From NCBI RefSeq assembly GCF_043195095.1, contig NZ_JBAFWN010000006.1: 64,000 nt of DNA, one strand, 5' to 3'. Below are positions 42,720-50,611 of this stretch, piece after piece; the stretch's first letter is position 1; every line of letters starts with the position of its first letter. Below the pieces are notes generated by a model, which searched no databases, was not told the DNA's origin, and worked only from the letters and a program-made list of their open reading frames with translations. Source of the DNA: NCEH01 sp043195095. GTDB taxonomy: Bacteria; Pseudomonadota; Alphaproteobacteria; Rhizobiales; Xanthobacteraceae. The translations under genes and the position numbers were made by a program.

Positions 42720-42746
42720 CGAAACGGTCGCAGATGGGAGACGAGC

Positions 42747-44846
42747 ATGGCAGAGGCAGCGCAGGCCCGGTTCGAGGCGGAGGATGCGCGGCGCCAGCAA
42801 TTGATCGACGCCACCATCGCCTGCCTCGCGGATATCGGCTTCGTTGCCACCACTTTGGTGCAGATCGCCCGGCGCGCGAACGTTTCCCCCGGCCTCGTGG
42901 CGCATTATTTCGGCGACAAGAACGGCCTTCTGGAAGCCACCTTGCGCCATCTCGCGCGTCGCCTCGCCATCGGCACCGCAAGCCGCCTCGCCGCCGCCCG
43001 CACGCCGCGCGAGCGGGTGCAGGCCGTCATTGAGGCCAATCTGGCCCCGGCCGAGTTCGACCGCCGCACCTCCTCGGTCTGGCTCGCCTTCTGGGGCCAG
43101 GTGATCCACGAGAAGCGTTTCGCGCGGGTGCAGAACGTCTATCAGCGGCGCATGATTTCCGATCTCGTGCACGCGCTGAAAAAGCTTGTGCCGCCAGCCG
43201 ATGCCCAGCGCATCGCGGTCTCCATCGCGGCCGTGATCGACGGCCTGTGGCTGCGCGCCACCCTCTCCAGCGACGGCGAGCCGGACAGCGCCGCCGCGCG
43301 CGCCATCGCCACCGCCTTCGCCGATTCCCAGCTCGCCGCCGCGCCTCTGCTGACAACGAACCCGGCCGCGCCCGAGACCAAGGCGGCCGGCGCGCCGATC
43401 CGCAACCAGATCGGCGGCGGCCCCGTGGGCTCGCGCGACAAGACCACCTTTACCACCGAAAACCCCGCCACCGGCGAGATCCTGGCGGAAATCGAGATCG
43501 CCGGTGCCGCCGAGATCGAGCGCGCCGTCGCCGCCGCCACGGCGGGACAGAAGATATGGGGCGCCATGACCGGCACCGAGCGCGGCCGCATCCTGCGCCG
43601 CGTCGCCGATATCCTGCGCGCCCGCAACGAGGAACTCGCCCATCTGGAGACCCTGGACACCGGCAAGCCGATCCAGGAAACCAGCGTGGTCGATGTGATT
43701 TCAGGCGCCGATTGCCTGGAATATTTCGCGGGTGTCGCCCCGACCATTACCGGCGAACACCTCGACCTCGGCCCCGAGGCCTTCGGCTATACAAGGCGCG
43801 AGCCGCTGGGCGTGGTGGCGGGGATCGGGGCCTGGAATTATCCGCTCCAGATCGCCTGCTGGAAGGCCGCGCCCGCGCTCGCCTGCGGCAATGCCATGAT
43901 CTTCAAGCCGGCGGAACTAACCCCGCTCACCGCCGTGAAGCTCGCGGAAATCATGACGGAAGCGGGCGTGCCCGATGGTGTGTTCAACGTGGTGCAGGGC
44001 TTCGCCGACACCGGGCGCCTGCTGACCCGCCATGCCGGCATCGCCAAGGTCTCCCTCACCGGAGAAGCCGGCACCGGCAAGAAGGTGATGGCCGACGCCG
44101 CCGGCACGCTCAAGCAAGTCACGCTGGAACTCGGCGGCAAATCCCCGCTGATCGTGTTCGAGGATGCCAATATCGAGGATGCGGTTTCCGCCGCCATGCT
44201 GGGGAATTTCTATTCGGGCGGGGAAATCTGCTCCAACGGCACGCGGGTTTTCGTGCATGCCTCAATCCGCAAGGCCTTTCTTGAGCAGCTTGTGGCGCGC
44301 ACGCAAAAGATGATCGTGGGCGACCCGCGGGACCCCGCCACCCACATCGGCGCCCTCATCTCCCGCACCCACATGGAAAAGGTGCTCGGCCATATCGAGG
44401 CCGCCAAGGCGGCGGGCGCCAAGCTGATCGCGGGCGGCCATCGCATCGAGACCGGCGCTTTGAAGAACGGCTATTTCGTCGCCCCCACCATCTTCGATGC
44501 CTGTACCGATGAGATGCCCAACGTGCGCGAGGAAATCTTCGGCCCGGTGATGTCGGTGCTGGAGTTCTCCAGCGAGGAGGAGGTGATCGCCCGTGCCAAC
44601 GATACCGTCTTCGGCCTCGCCGCCGGGGTCTTCACCCGCGACCTGGCCCGCGCCCACCGGGTGATCGCGCGGATCGAGGCCGGGACCTGCTGGATCAACC
44701 AATACAACATCACGCCCGTGGAAATGCCGTTCGGCGGATACAAGCAATCCGGCATCGGCCGCGAGAACAGCCGCGCGGCGATCGAGCATTACACCCAGAT
44801 CAAGAGCGTCTACGTCAATCTCGGACGCGTGGCCTCGCCCTATTGA
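42747..44846 (+). CDS. BetI-BetB fusion: TetR choline-responsive repressor joined to betaine-aldehyde dehydrogenase
   Basis: 699 residues in one uninterrupted frame. Residues 1 to about 198 are a TetR regulator of BetI type: HTH about 15-62 with FVATTLVQIARRANVSPGLV and AHYFGDKNGLLEATLRHLAR, then a BetI-like ligand domain. A Pro/Ala-rich linker (about 199-215) leads into a full betaine-aldehyde dehydrogenase. It has TFTTENPATGEILAEIEIAG near 234, YTRREPLGVVAGIGAWNYP, catalytic Glu461 (LELGGKSP) and Cys495 (GGEICSNGTRV), and a GGYKQSGIGREN end. Normally betI (~195 aa) and betB (~490 aa) are separate adjacent genes. The enzyme oxidises betaine aldehyde to glycine betaine with NAD. Overlaps betA by 1 bp. 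A sequencing error removing a stop/start pair is the main alternative. Confidence 0.9.
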   Translation: MAEAAQARFEAEDARRQQLIDATIACLADIGFVATTLVQIARRANVSPGLVAHYFGDKNGLLEATLRHLARRLAIGTASRLAAARTPRERVQAVIEANLAPAEFDRRTSSVWLAFWGQVIHEKRFARVQNVYQRRMISDLVHALKKLVPPADAQRIAVSIAAVIDGLWLRATLSSDGEPDSAAARAIATAFADSQLAAAPLLTTNPAAPETKAAGAPIRNQIGGGPVGSRDKTTFTTENPATGEILAEIEIAGAAEIERAVAAATAGQKIWGAMTGTERGRILRRVADILRARNEELAHLETLDTGKPIQETSVVDVISGADCLEYFAGVAPTITGEHLDLGPEAFGYTRREPLGVVAGIGAWNYPLQIACWKAAPALACGNAMIFKPAELTPLTAVKLAEIMTEAGVPDGVFNVVQGFADTGRLLTRHAGIAKVSLTGEAGTGKKVMADAAGTLKQVTLELGGKSPLIVFEDANIEDAVSAAMLGNFYSGGEICSNGTRVFVHASIRKAFLEQLVARTQKMIVGDPRDPATHIGALISRTHMEKVLGHIEAAKAAGAKLIAGGHRIETGALKNGYFVAPTIFDACTDEMPNVREEIFGPVMSVLEFSSEEEVIARANDTVFGLAAGVFTRDLARAHRVIARIEAGTCWINQYNITPVEMPFGGYKQSGIGRENSRAAIEHYTQIKSVYVNLGRVASPY

Positions 44847-46534
44847 TGGAGCGCATCGTGCCCTCTTCGCAAGCAAGCGCGCAAGACTTCGACTATGTCA
44901 TCGTCGGCTCCGGCTCGGCCGGCGCGGTGCTGGCGGATCGTCTTTCCGCCGACGGCAAGAATAGCGTGCTGGTGCTGGAATATGGCGGTTCCGACCGCTC
45001 GGTGCTGATCCAGATGCCCGCGGCCCTCTCCATGCCCATGAACATGCCGAAATACAATTGGGGTTTCGAGACAGAGCCGGAGCCCGGCCTCGGCGGGCGG
45101 CGCCTGGTGTGCCCGCGCGGCAAGGTCATTGGCGGCTCGTCCTCGGTCAACGGCATGGTCTATGTGCGCGGCAATCCTCACGATTTCGACCGGTGGGAAG
45201 AAGAGGGCGCGCACGGCTGGGGCTATCGCGACGTGCTGCCCTATTTCCAGCGTGCAGAGGGGCGGCAGGAGGGCGGCGATGAATATCGCGGCGCCTCGGG
45301 CCAGCTCACCACCAGTTACGGCCCGGTCGACAATCCGCTCTACAAGGTCTTCGTGGACGCCGCGCAGCAAGCTGGCTATCCCGCGACGTCCGACATCAAT
45401 GGCGCCCAGCAGGAAGGCTTCGGGCGCATGGATATGACGGTGAAGGACGGGGTGCGCTGGTCCACCGCCAACGCCTATCTCAAGCCCGCCCTGAAACGCC
45501 CCAACCTCAGCCTGATCACCCATGCCCTGGCCTCGCAAATCCTGTTCGAAGGCCGCCGTGCGGTCGGCGTGCGGTACGAGCGCGAGGGCACGCAGCATGT
45601 AGCGCGGGCGCGGCGGGAGGTGATCGTTTCCAGCGGCCCGATCAATTCGCCCAAGCTGCTCAAGCTCTCCGGTATTGGCGCAGCAGAGGAACTTACGGCC
45701 CTCGGCATTGATGTTGTGGCGGATCGTCCTGGCGTCGGGGAAAATCTTCAGGATCATCTGGAATTCTATTTCCAGGTGGCCTGCACCCAGCCGATTACGC
45801 TCTATTCCAAGACCGGTTTCATCCCGCGCACATTGGTGGGCGCGCAATGGCTGCTCACCAAGAGCGGGCTTGGCGCGACGAACCATTTCGAAACCTGCGG
45901 CTTCATCCGCTCGCGGCCGGGCATCCGATATCCCGACATCCAGTATCATTTCATCCCCTTGGCCGTGACCTATGACGGCAAGGGGCTCGCCAGCGAGCAC
46001 GGCTTCCAGGCCCATGTGGGCCCGATGCGTACCAAAAGCCGGGGTTGGGTGCGGCTGAAATCGCGCGATCCCAAGGAGCATCCGCGCATTTTGTTCAATT
46101 ATCTCAGTCATGAAGACGACATGGTGGAGATGCGCGCCTGCGTGCGGCTGACCCGCGAGATCTTTGCCCAGACCGCGTTCGATCCCTATCGCGGACGGGA
46201 GATCCAGCCGGGTGCCGAGGTCGTCAGCGACGAACAGATCGACGCCTTCGTGCGCGCCCATGTGGAGAGCGCCTATCACCCTTCATGCAGTTGCAAGATG
46301 GGCCGGGCGGACGACCCCATGGCGGTGGTGACAGCGGACACAAAAGTCATTGGCGTCGAGGGGTTACGGGTGGTGGACAGTTCCATCATGCCTTCGGTGA
46401 CGACGGGAAACCTCAATGCCCCCACCATCATGATCGGGGAAAAGGCCGCCGATATCATCCTCGGCAAGCCGGCGCTGGCGGCGTCCAACGCCCCGTATTA
46501 CACGGCGGAAAACTGGCGCACCGCCCAGCGCTGA
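44846..46534 (+). CDS. betA: Choline dehydrogenase (GMC oxidoreductase)
   Basis: 562 residues, the usual BetA size, a membrane-associated FAD enzyme oxidising choline to betaine aldehyde. The FAD motif is VIVGSGSAGAVLADRLS near residue 14. GMC signatures include GKVIGGSSSVNGMVYVRGN and SSGPINSPKLLKLSGIG. The catalytic His lies in AHVESAYHPSCSCKMG. The ATG overlaps the fusion gene's stop (TGATG), so the two are translationally coupled. A TTG one codon earlier is possible. Followed by a parS-like palindrome and the convergent etfB. Confidence 0.95.
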   Translation: MERIVPSSQASAQDFDYVIVGSGSAGAVLADRLSADGKNSVLVLEYGGSDRSVLIQMPAALSMPMNMPKYNWGFETEPEPGLGGRRLVCPRGKVIGGSSSVNGMVYVRGNPHDFDRWEEEGAHGWGYRDVLPYFQRAEGRQEGGDEYRGASGQLTTSYGPVDNPLYKVFVDAAQQAGYPATSDINGAQQEGFGRMDMTVKDGVRWSTANAYLKPALKRPNLSLITHALASQILFEGRRAVGVRYEREGTQHVARARREVIVSSGPINSPKLLKLSGIGAAEELTALGIDVVADRPGVGENLQDHLEFYFQVACTQPITLYSKTGFIPRTLVGAQWLLTKSGLGATNHFETCGFIRSRPGIRYPDIQYHFIPLAVTYDGKGLASEHGFQAHVGPMRTKSRGWVRLKSRDPKEHPRILFNYLSHEDDMVEMRACVRLTREIFAQTAFDPYRGREIQPGAEVVSDEQIDAFVRAHVESAYHPSCSCKMGRADDPMAVVTADTKVIGVEGLRVVDSSIMPSVTTGNLNAPTIMIGEKAADIILGKPALAASNAPYYTAENWRTAQR

Positions 46535-46540
46535 GCAAAA

Positions 46541-46556
46541 TGTTTCATGTGAAACA
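46541..46556. other. parS: parS-like palindrome
   Basis: TGTTTCATGTGAAACA differs from the parS consensus at a single central base, and is seven bases after the betA stop codon in an intergenic gap. It is probably a weaker ParB site. Together with the exact copy 45 kb away it strengthens the case for an origin-proximal location. Confidence 0.6.
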
Positions 46557-46653
46557 TGGGCTTGGCAAAGACGAACGGCGGTTTAGAGCACGATGGCGGC
46601 GGCTCGTCCGCGCTCTGAATCGCAATTTCGGCGCATGTTCAGGGGATGGATGT

Positions 46654-47400
46654 TCACACGCCGATCCGGCGCAGGAAGGCGAGGATTTCGCGCGCTGCTT
46701 CCTCCGGCGTCGGCCCGACCAGCACCCGCCCGCCGGCCGACGTTCCACCGATGGCGGCGGCGAGGCGCTCGCCCGCGGTTCCCCCGGTCGGACGCGCGGC
46801 CAGCTTGGGCCGCTTGCGATAGGGCCGCTCCTCGCCCTCGGGGACGACCACCGGACCGTGCGCCGCGCGCACCTCCACATCCCCGTGCCGCGCCCGGGCG
46901 AAAGCGAAAGGCAGCGGTGCCGGCGCCCCGGCATGGACCGTGACGACAATGGGCAGGCGCACGGTGACGCGCCGCCGCGCGCCCCTGGGCAGAGCCTGTT
47001 CGACCACCGCCGTACCCGTCTCGTCCCCCGGCACGAGCGCCACTGCATCGGGGATCAGTGGCCAGCCGAGGCGATGGGCCAAGGCATAGGGCACGAGCCC
47101 CGTATCCTCCCCGCCCTGGCCGCGCGGGCCGGCGAGAACCACGTCGGGCGCGGCGCCTTGGATCGCCTCGGTGAGGGCCGGCACCGGGTCGGCATCGGCC
47201 GCGAGCACCAGGTGCGTGAGGCCGCAGAGCCCGCGCCCGAGCCCATCGCGCAGGGCGCCGAGGGCGGGGCCGGCATGCAGGCCGTGGGGCGCGGCATCCA
47301 GCCCGGCAGCGAGCCGCGCGGCCTGCGCCTCGGCGCGCTGCAGGCACGCTTTGCCCGAGACCGGATGGCGCGCCTGGGAGAGCAGGACAAGCGCCTTCAT
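46654..47400 (-). CDS. etfB: Electron-transfer flavoprotein beta subunit (dimethylglycine pathway)
   Basis: 248 residues of the EtfB family (MKALVLLSQARHPVSGKACLQ; domain with ALTEAIQGAAPDVVLAG and ALAHRLGWPLIPDA). Diverged from housekeeping EtfB, like the Etf subunits encoded beside dgcAB in Pseudomonas. Its ATG overlaps the etfA stop (ATGA), and it is the last gene of the gbcA-to-etfB series. With EtfA it accepts electrons from dimethylglycine demethylation and passes them to ETF:quinone oxidoreductase. Confidence 0.85.
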   Translation of the reverse strand: MKALVLLSQARHPVSGKACLQRAEAQAARLAAGLDAAPHGLHAGPALGALRDGLGRGLCGLTHLVLAADADPVPALTEAIQGAAPDVVLAGPRGQGGEDTGLVPYALAHRLGWPLIPDAVALVPGDETGTAVVEQALPRGARRRVTVRLPIVVTVHAGAPAPLPFAFARARHGDVEVRAAHGPVVVPEGEERPYRKRPKLAARPTGGTAGERLAAAIGGTSAGGRVLVGPTPEEAAREILAFLRRIGV

Positions 47401-48674
47401 GCGCCCTCCTCCCGCAGCGCCTTCAGCAGCGCGGGCATGACCAATTGCGCATCCTGGACGATCGCAAGGCCGGCGCGCGCGACCATGGCCGCGTGCAAAT
47501 CCGTATTCACCGCAAGCACATGCTCACATCCCGCGATGCCTTGCAGATGCTGCGGCGCGCCGGCGATGCCGAGGGCGAAATAGCAGCGCGCCGCCAGCAC
47601 CGTGCCGGAGGCGCCCACTTGCGCGGCGCGCGGCATGTGGCCGGCATCGCACACCATGCGGCTTGCCCCCGGCGTCGCGCCGAGGGCCTCCGCCAGGGCG
47701 CGGAAGGCGGCAAAATCGCTCACGCCATTGCCGGCGGAGAGCACGAAGTCCGCTTCCCCCAAAGCAACGGTCGCGGGGTCGGCGGGCACCTCCTCCACGG
47801 CGAGAATAAAGCTGTCGCGCGGGGCCGGGCGCGGAAGCTCCAGCGGCCGCGCCTCGTGCACCACCGGCCCGTGGGGCACGGCCGCGCCATCCGCGAGGGT
47901 GATCAGGCGCGGCGGGGCGCAGCCGCGCTCCACCGTGCCGCCCCGCGCCGGGCGTGCCACGCTCTTCGCGCTGATCTGCTCCGCGCCGCAGAACAGGGGT
48001 TCGTTAAGCCGCACCGCCACACGGCGCGCGAGATCGCCGCCCGTGGGGGTCTCGGCGAACAGCATATGGCGTGGGGCAAGGGCCAGGATCGCGGCCGCGA
48101 GCGCATCGGCTCGGCCATCGGCATCGGCCCCGCTCAGCCCCGCGACGCGATCGGCGCCGGCGGTGCCGGCCTCCGGCGGCACCTCGGCGGCGAGCAGCAG
48201 CACCGCACCACCGCCGCCATCGGCCAGCAGGCGCGCGGCGCCGAGCAATTGGCGATCCTGCGCGGAAAGGTGGCCGCCGGGCGCGTCGGCCAGCGCCAAT
48301 ACCAGGAAAGCTGGATCGTCGATGATCAGAACCTGCGGCGCTTGGACCGCCAGTTCGGGCGCGGCCGTCTCACCCTGCGGCGCGCGCGCCTCTGTCGCCA
48401 CGCCCTGCCCTGAAAGGCTGAGGTCGAACCTCGGGCGCGACCCGCCCGGTATGCGCGCCGCAGCCCAGCGGGCACGCGGATCGCGGCGCGGCGTGTTCGG
48501 CGCGGCGCCGGGCTGCAGTGCGCCGAACAGGTCAAAGCGCGGGCGCCGGCCGGCCTGCAGCGCGGCGGCGCCGAGCGGGCCAAGCGCTGGCGGCTTCATC
48601 GCCGGCCCGCTGACCTGCTGCACGACCTGTCGCCCGGCCCGCTCGGCGCGCGGATCGCGGCGCAACCGGCTCAT
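47397..48674 (-). CDS. etfA: Electron-transfer flavoprotein alpha subunit (dimethylglycine pathway)
   Basis: 425 residues, longer than housekeeping EtfA (~310) because of a basic Arg/Pro/Ala-rich N-terminal extension of about 110 residues. This is also a feature of the dgc-linked Etf group. The C-terminal FAD-binding region is intact: LSAGNGVSDF, GASRMVCDAGHMPRAAQVG, and FALGIAGAPQHLQGI. Start ATG overlaps the dgcB stop (ATGA) and the stop overlaps the etfB start, so all are translationally coupled. Confidence 0.88.
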   Translation of the reverse strand: MSRLRRDPRAERAGRQVVQQVSGPAMKPPALGPLGAAALQAGRRPRFDLFGALQPGAAPNTPRRDPRARWAAARIPGGSRPRFDLSLSGQGVATEARAPQGETAAPELAVQAPQVLIIDDPAFLVLALADAPGGHLSAQDRQLLGAARLLADGGGGAVLLLAAEVPPEAGTAGADRVAGLSGADADGRADALAAAILALAPRHMLFAETPTGGDLARRVAVRLNEPLFCGAEQISAKSVARPARGGTVERGCAPPRLITLADGAAVPHGPVVHEARPLELPRPAPRDSFILAVEEVPADPATVALGEADFVLSAGNGVSDFAAFRALAEALGATPGASRMVCDAGHMPRAAQVGASGTVLAARCYFALGIAGAPQHLQGIAGCEHVLAVNTDLHAAMVARAGLAIVQDAQLVMPALLKALREEGA

Positions 48675-50608
48675 GGCTGAGGCTCCAGGGCGCGGCGGCG
48701 AGGCACCGGGGCGGTTTGACCGGCCTCGAAGGCGGCAAGCACCAGCTCGGCCACGTCGCGCACCTCGGGGCGGGCGCCGCTCACCCCTTCCAGCATGCCG
48801 GTGCAGGTGGGGCAGGCCACCGCCACCACGGCGGCGCCGGTTTCCCGCGCCTGGTCCATGCGCAGATCGGGAATGCGGCGCTCGCCCTCGATATCGCTCA
48901 AGGGCGCCCCGCCCCCGCCGCCGCAACACAGGGAACGGGTACCGTGCCGCGCCATCTCGCTGCGGTTCAAGCCGAGCGCGTCCAGCAGCCGGCGCGGGGC
49001 TTCCACCTCGCCATTGTAGCGGCCGAGATAGCAGGGGTCGTGATAGGTCACCGAAAGGCCGGCGAGCGCACCAAGCTCAAGCTTGCCCTGCGCCACCAAC
49101 GCATCGAGAAAAGCCGTGTGGTGCCACACCTCGTAATGGCCGCCGAAGGCGGGATAATCGTTGCGCAAAGCATTCAGCGCATGGGGATCGGCGGTGAGGA
49201 TGCGCGCGAAGCGCAGCGCGGAGAGGGTGGCGATATTCTCCCGCGCCAGCCGCGCGAAGGTGGCCTCGTCCCCAAGGCGGCGGGCAAGATCGCCGCAATC
49301 GCGCTCGTCCGCACCGAGAATAGCGAAATCGACCTTAGCTTCCCGCAGCAGCCGCACCAGCGCCCGCAAGGTGCGCCCGTAGCGCAGGTCATAGGCGCCT
49401 TCCCCGAGCCACAGCAGCACGTCCACCGCCATGCCGGGGCGCAGCACCGGCAGGTCCAGCCCGGCGGCGAAATCGGCGCGGGCGGAAAGGGCGCGCCCAC
49501 CCGCCTCGTCGGTGTCGCGCAGATCGTCGAGCGCGGCGGCGGCTTTTTCCGGCACGGCGCCGAGCATCAGGGTCTGGTGCCGACGCAGGTCGATGATCGC
49601 ATCCACATGCTCGATCATCATGGGGCATTCCTCGACGCACGCCCGGCAGGTGGTGCAGGACCAGAGCGTATCGGGATGAATGCTGGCGGCGGCACCGACA
49701 ATGGGCGCATCGGCCCCGCCCGTGCCGGCCACCGGCCGGGCATGGGGATGGGGGCTGCCGGCATAGGGGCCCGCGCCGCCGCCCTCCATGGCGCCGACGA
49801 GGTCCTGGATCAGCCGCTTGGGATTGAGCGGCTGGCCGGCGGCGAACGCCGGGCACGCCGCCTCGCAGCGCCCGCATTGCACGCAGGCATCAAAGCCCAG
49901 GAGCCGGTTCCAGGCGAAATCCGCCGGCGTCTCCACGCCGAGCCGCTCCGCCTCAAGATCCACGGGCACCAGGGCGACATCGCGCGTCCCGGAAAAGCGC
50001 TTCGGGCGCGGATGCGCGGCAAGATGCAGCGCGCCGGCGAGCGCATGGCGCATCGGGCCGCGTGCCGTCTGCCACGCCAGCGCGAGGCCGGTGGCGGCGG
50101 CGCAAGTGAGCGGCACGAAGCCGCCGGGCACGCCCAGCGCCGCGAACGCGGCGACCAGCAGGGCGCCGGCCGCATAGCCCAGGAGCAGCCAAGGCAAGAT
50201 CTGGAACCGCCCGCCCGAGAGCCGCGCGGGGCGCCTTGGATAGCGGCGCAAGCCGGCCACGCCGGCGCCGGTGAGCATCAAAGCGAAGGCGAGCGCGGTG
50301 AGCGCCCAATAAGCGCGCGATCCGCCGAGCGCCGGCACGATGCCGAGCGCGGCCAGCCCCGATCCCGCGAGCAGCCCGCCCGCCACCAGCATGTGCATGC
50401 GCGCGGCGCAGACATCCCGCTGGACGATGTGATGCACATCCACCAGATAGCGCCTCGGCATGGCCAGGAGACCCGCCACCCAATCCACCCGCGCCGCCCG
50501 ACCCCGCCGCCACAGCGCGACGCGCGTGGCGATGCCGGCGAGCGCGACCAGGGCCATCAGCCAGACGAGGAGGGACAGGCCGAAGGCGGCGGAAAAGCCG
50601 GCGCTCAT
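48671..50608 (-). CDS. dgcB: Dimethylglycine demethylase subunit DgcB (Fe-S membrane protein)
   Basis: 645 residues. N-terminal part with several transmembrane helices (about residues 5-28, 75-95, 105-122, 140-180). Two [4Fe-4S] ferredoxin motifs, CVQCGRCEAACPAF and CTTCRACVEECPMM, sit at about 245 and 315. The C-terminal CCG-type domain carries CYLGRYN, CCGGGGGAP and ACPTCTG. This is the architecture of DgcB, which partners DgcA. dgcA ends 3 bp upstream and etfA overlaps its end. Carries electrons from dimethylglycine oxidation to the membrane/Etf system. Confidence 0.9.
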   Translation of the reverse strand: MSAGFSAAFGLSLLVWLMALVALAGIATRVALWRRGRAARVDWVAGLLAMPRRYLVDVHHIVQRDVCAARMHMLVAGGLLAGSGLAALGIVPALGGSRAYWALTALAFALMLTGAGVAGLRRYPRRPARLSGGRFQILPWLLLGYAAGALLVAAFAALGVPGGFVPLTCAAATGLALAWQTARGPMRHALAGALHLAAHPRPKRFSGTRDVALVPVDLEAERLGVETPADFAWNRLLGFDACVQCGRCEAACPAFAAGQPLNPKRLIQDLVGAMEGGGAGPYAGSPHPHARPVAGTGGADAPIVGAAASIHPDTLWSCTTCRACVEECPMMIEHVDAIIDLRRHQTLMLGAVPEKAAAALDDLRDTDEAGGRALSARADFAAGLDLPVLRPGMAVDVLLWLGEGAYDLRYGRTLRALVRLLREAKVDFAILGADERDCGDLARRLGDEATFARLARENIATLSALRFARILTADPHALNALRNDYPAFGGHYEVWHHTAFLDALVAQGKLELGALAGLSVTYHDPCYLGRYNGEVEAPRRLLDALGLNRSEMARHGTRSLCCGGGGGAPLSDIEGERRIPDLRMDQARETGAAVVAVACPTCTGMLEGVSGARPEVRDVAELVLAAFEAGQTAPVPRRRALEPQP

Positions 50609-50611
50609 GGC

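Larger units (their letters stand above)
42431..42746. promoter_or_regulatory. Divergent choX / betI-betB control region
   Basis: 316 bp without a gene. Contains three TTGAACG half-sites: full 16-bp dyads at 42547-42562 and 42704-42719, and a decayed one on the minus strand at 42591-42606. A TATAAT (42711-42716) overlaps the dyad nearest the fusion gene, an arrangement expected for repression. No clear -35 could be assigned for it. Confidence 0.65.
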
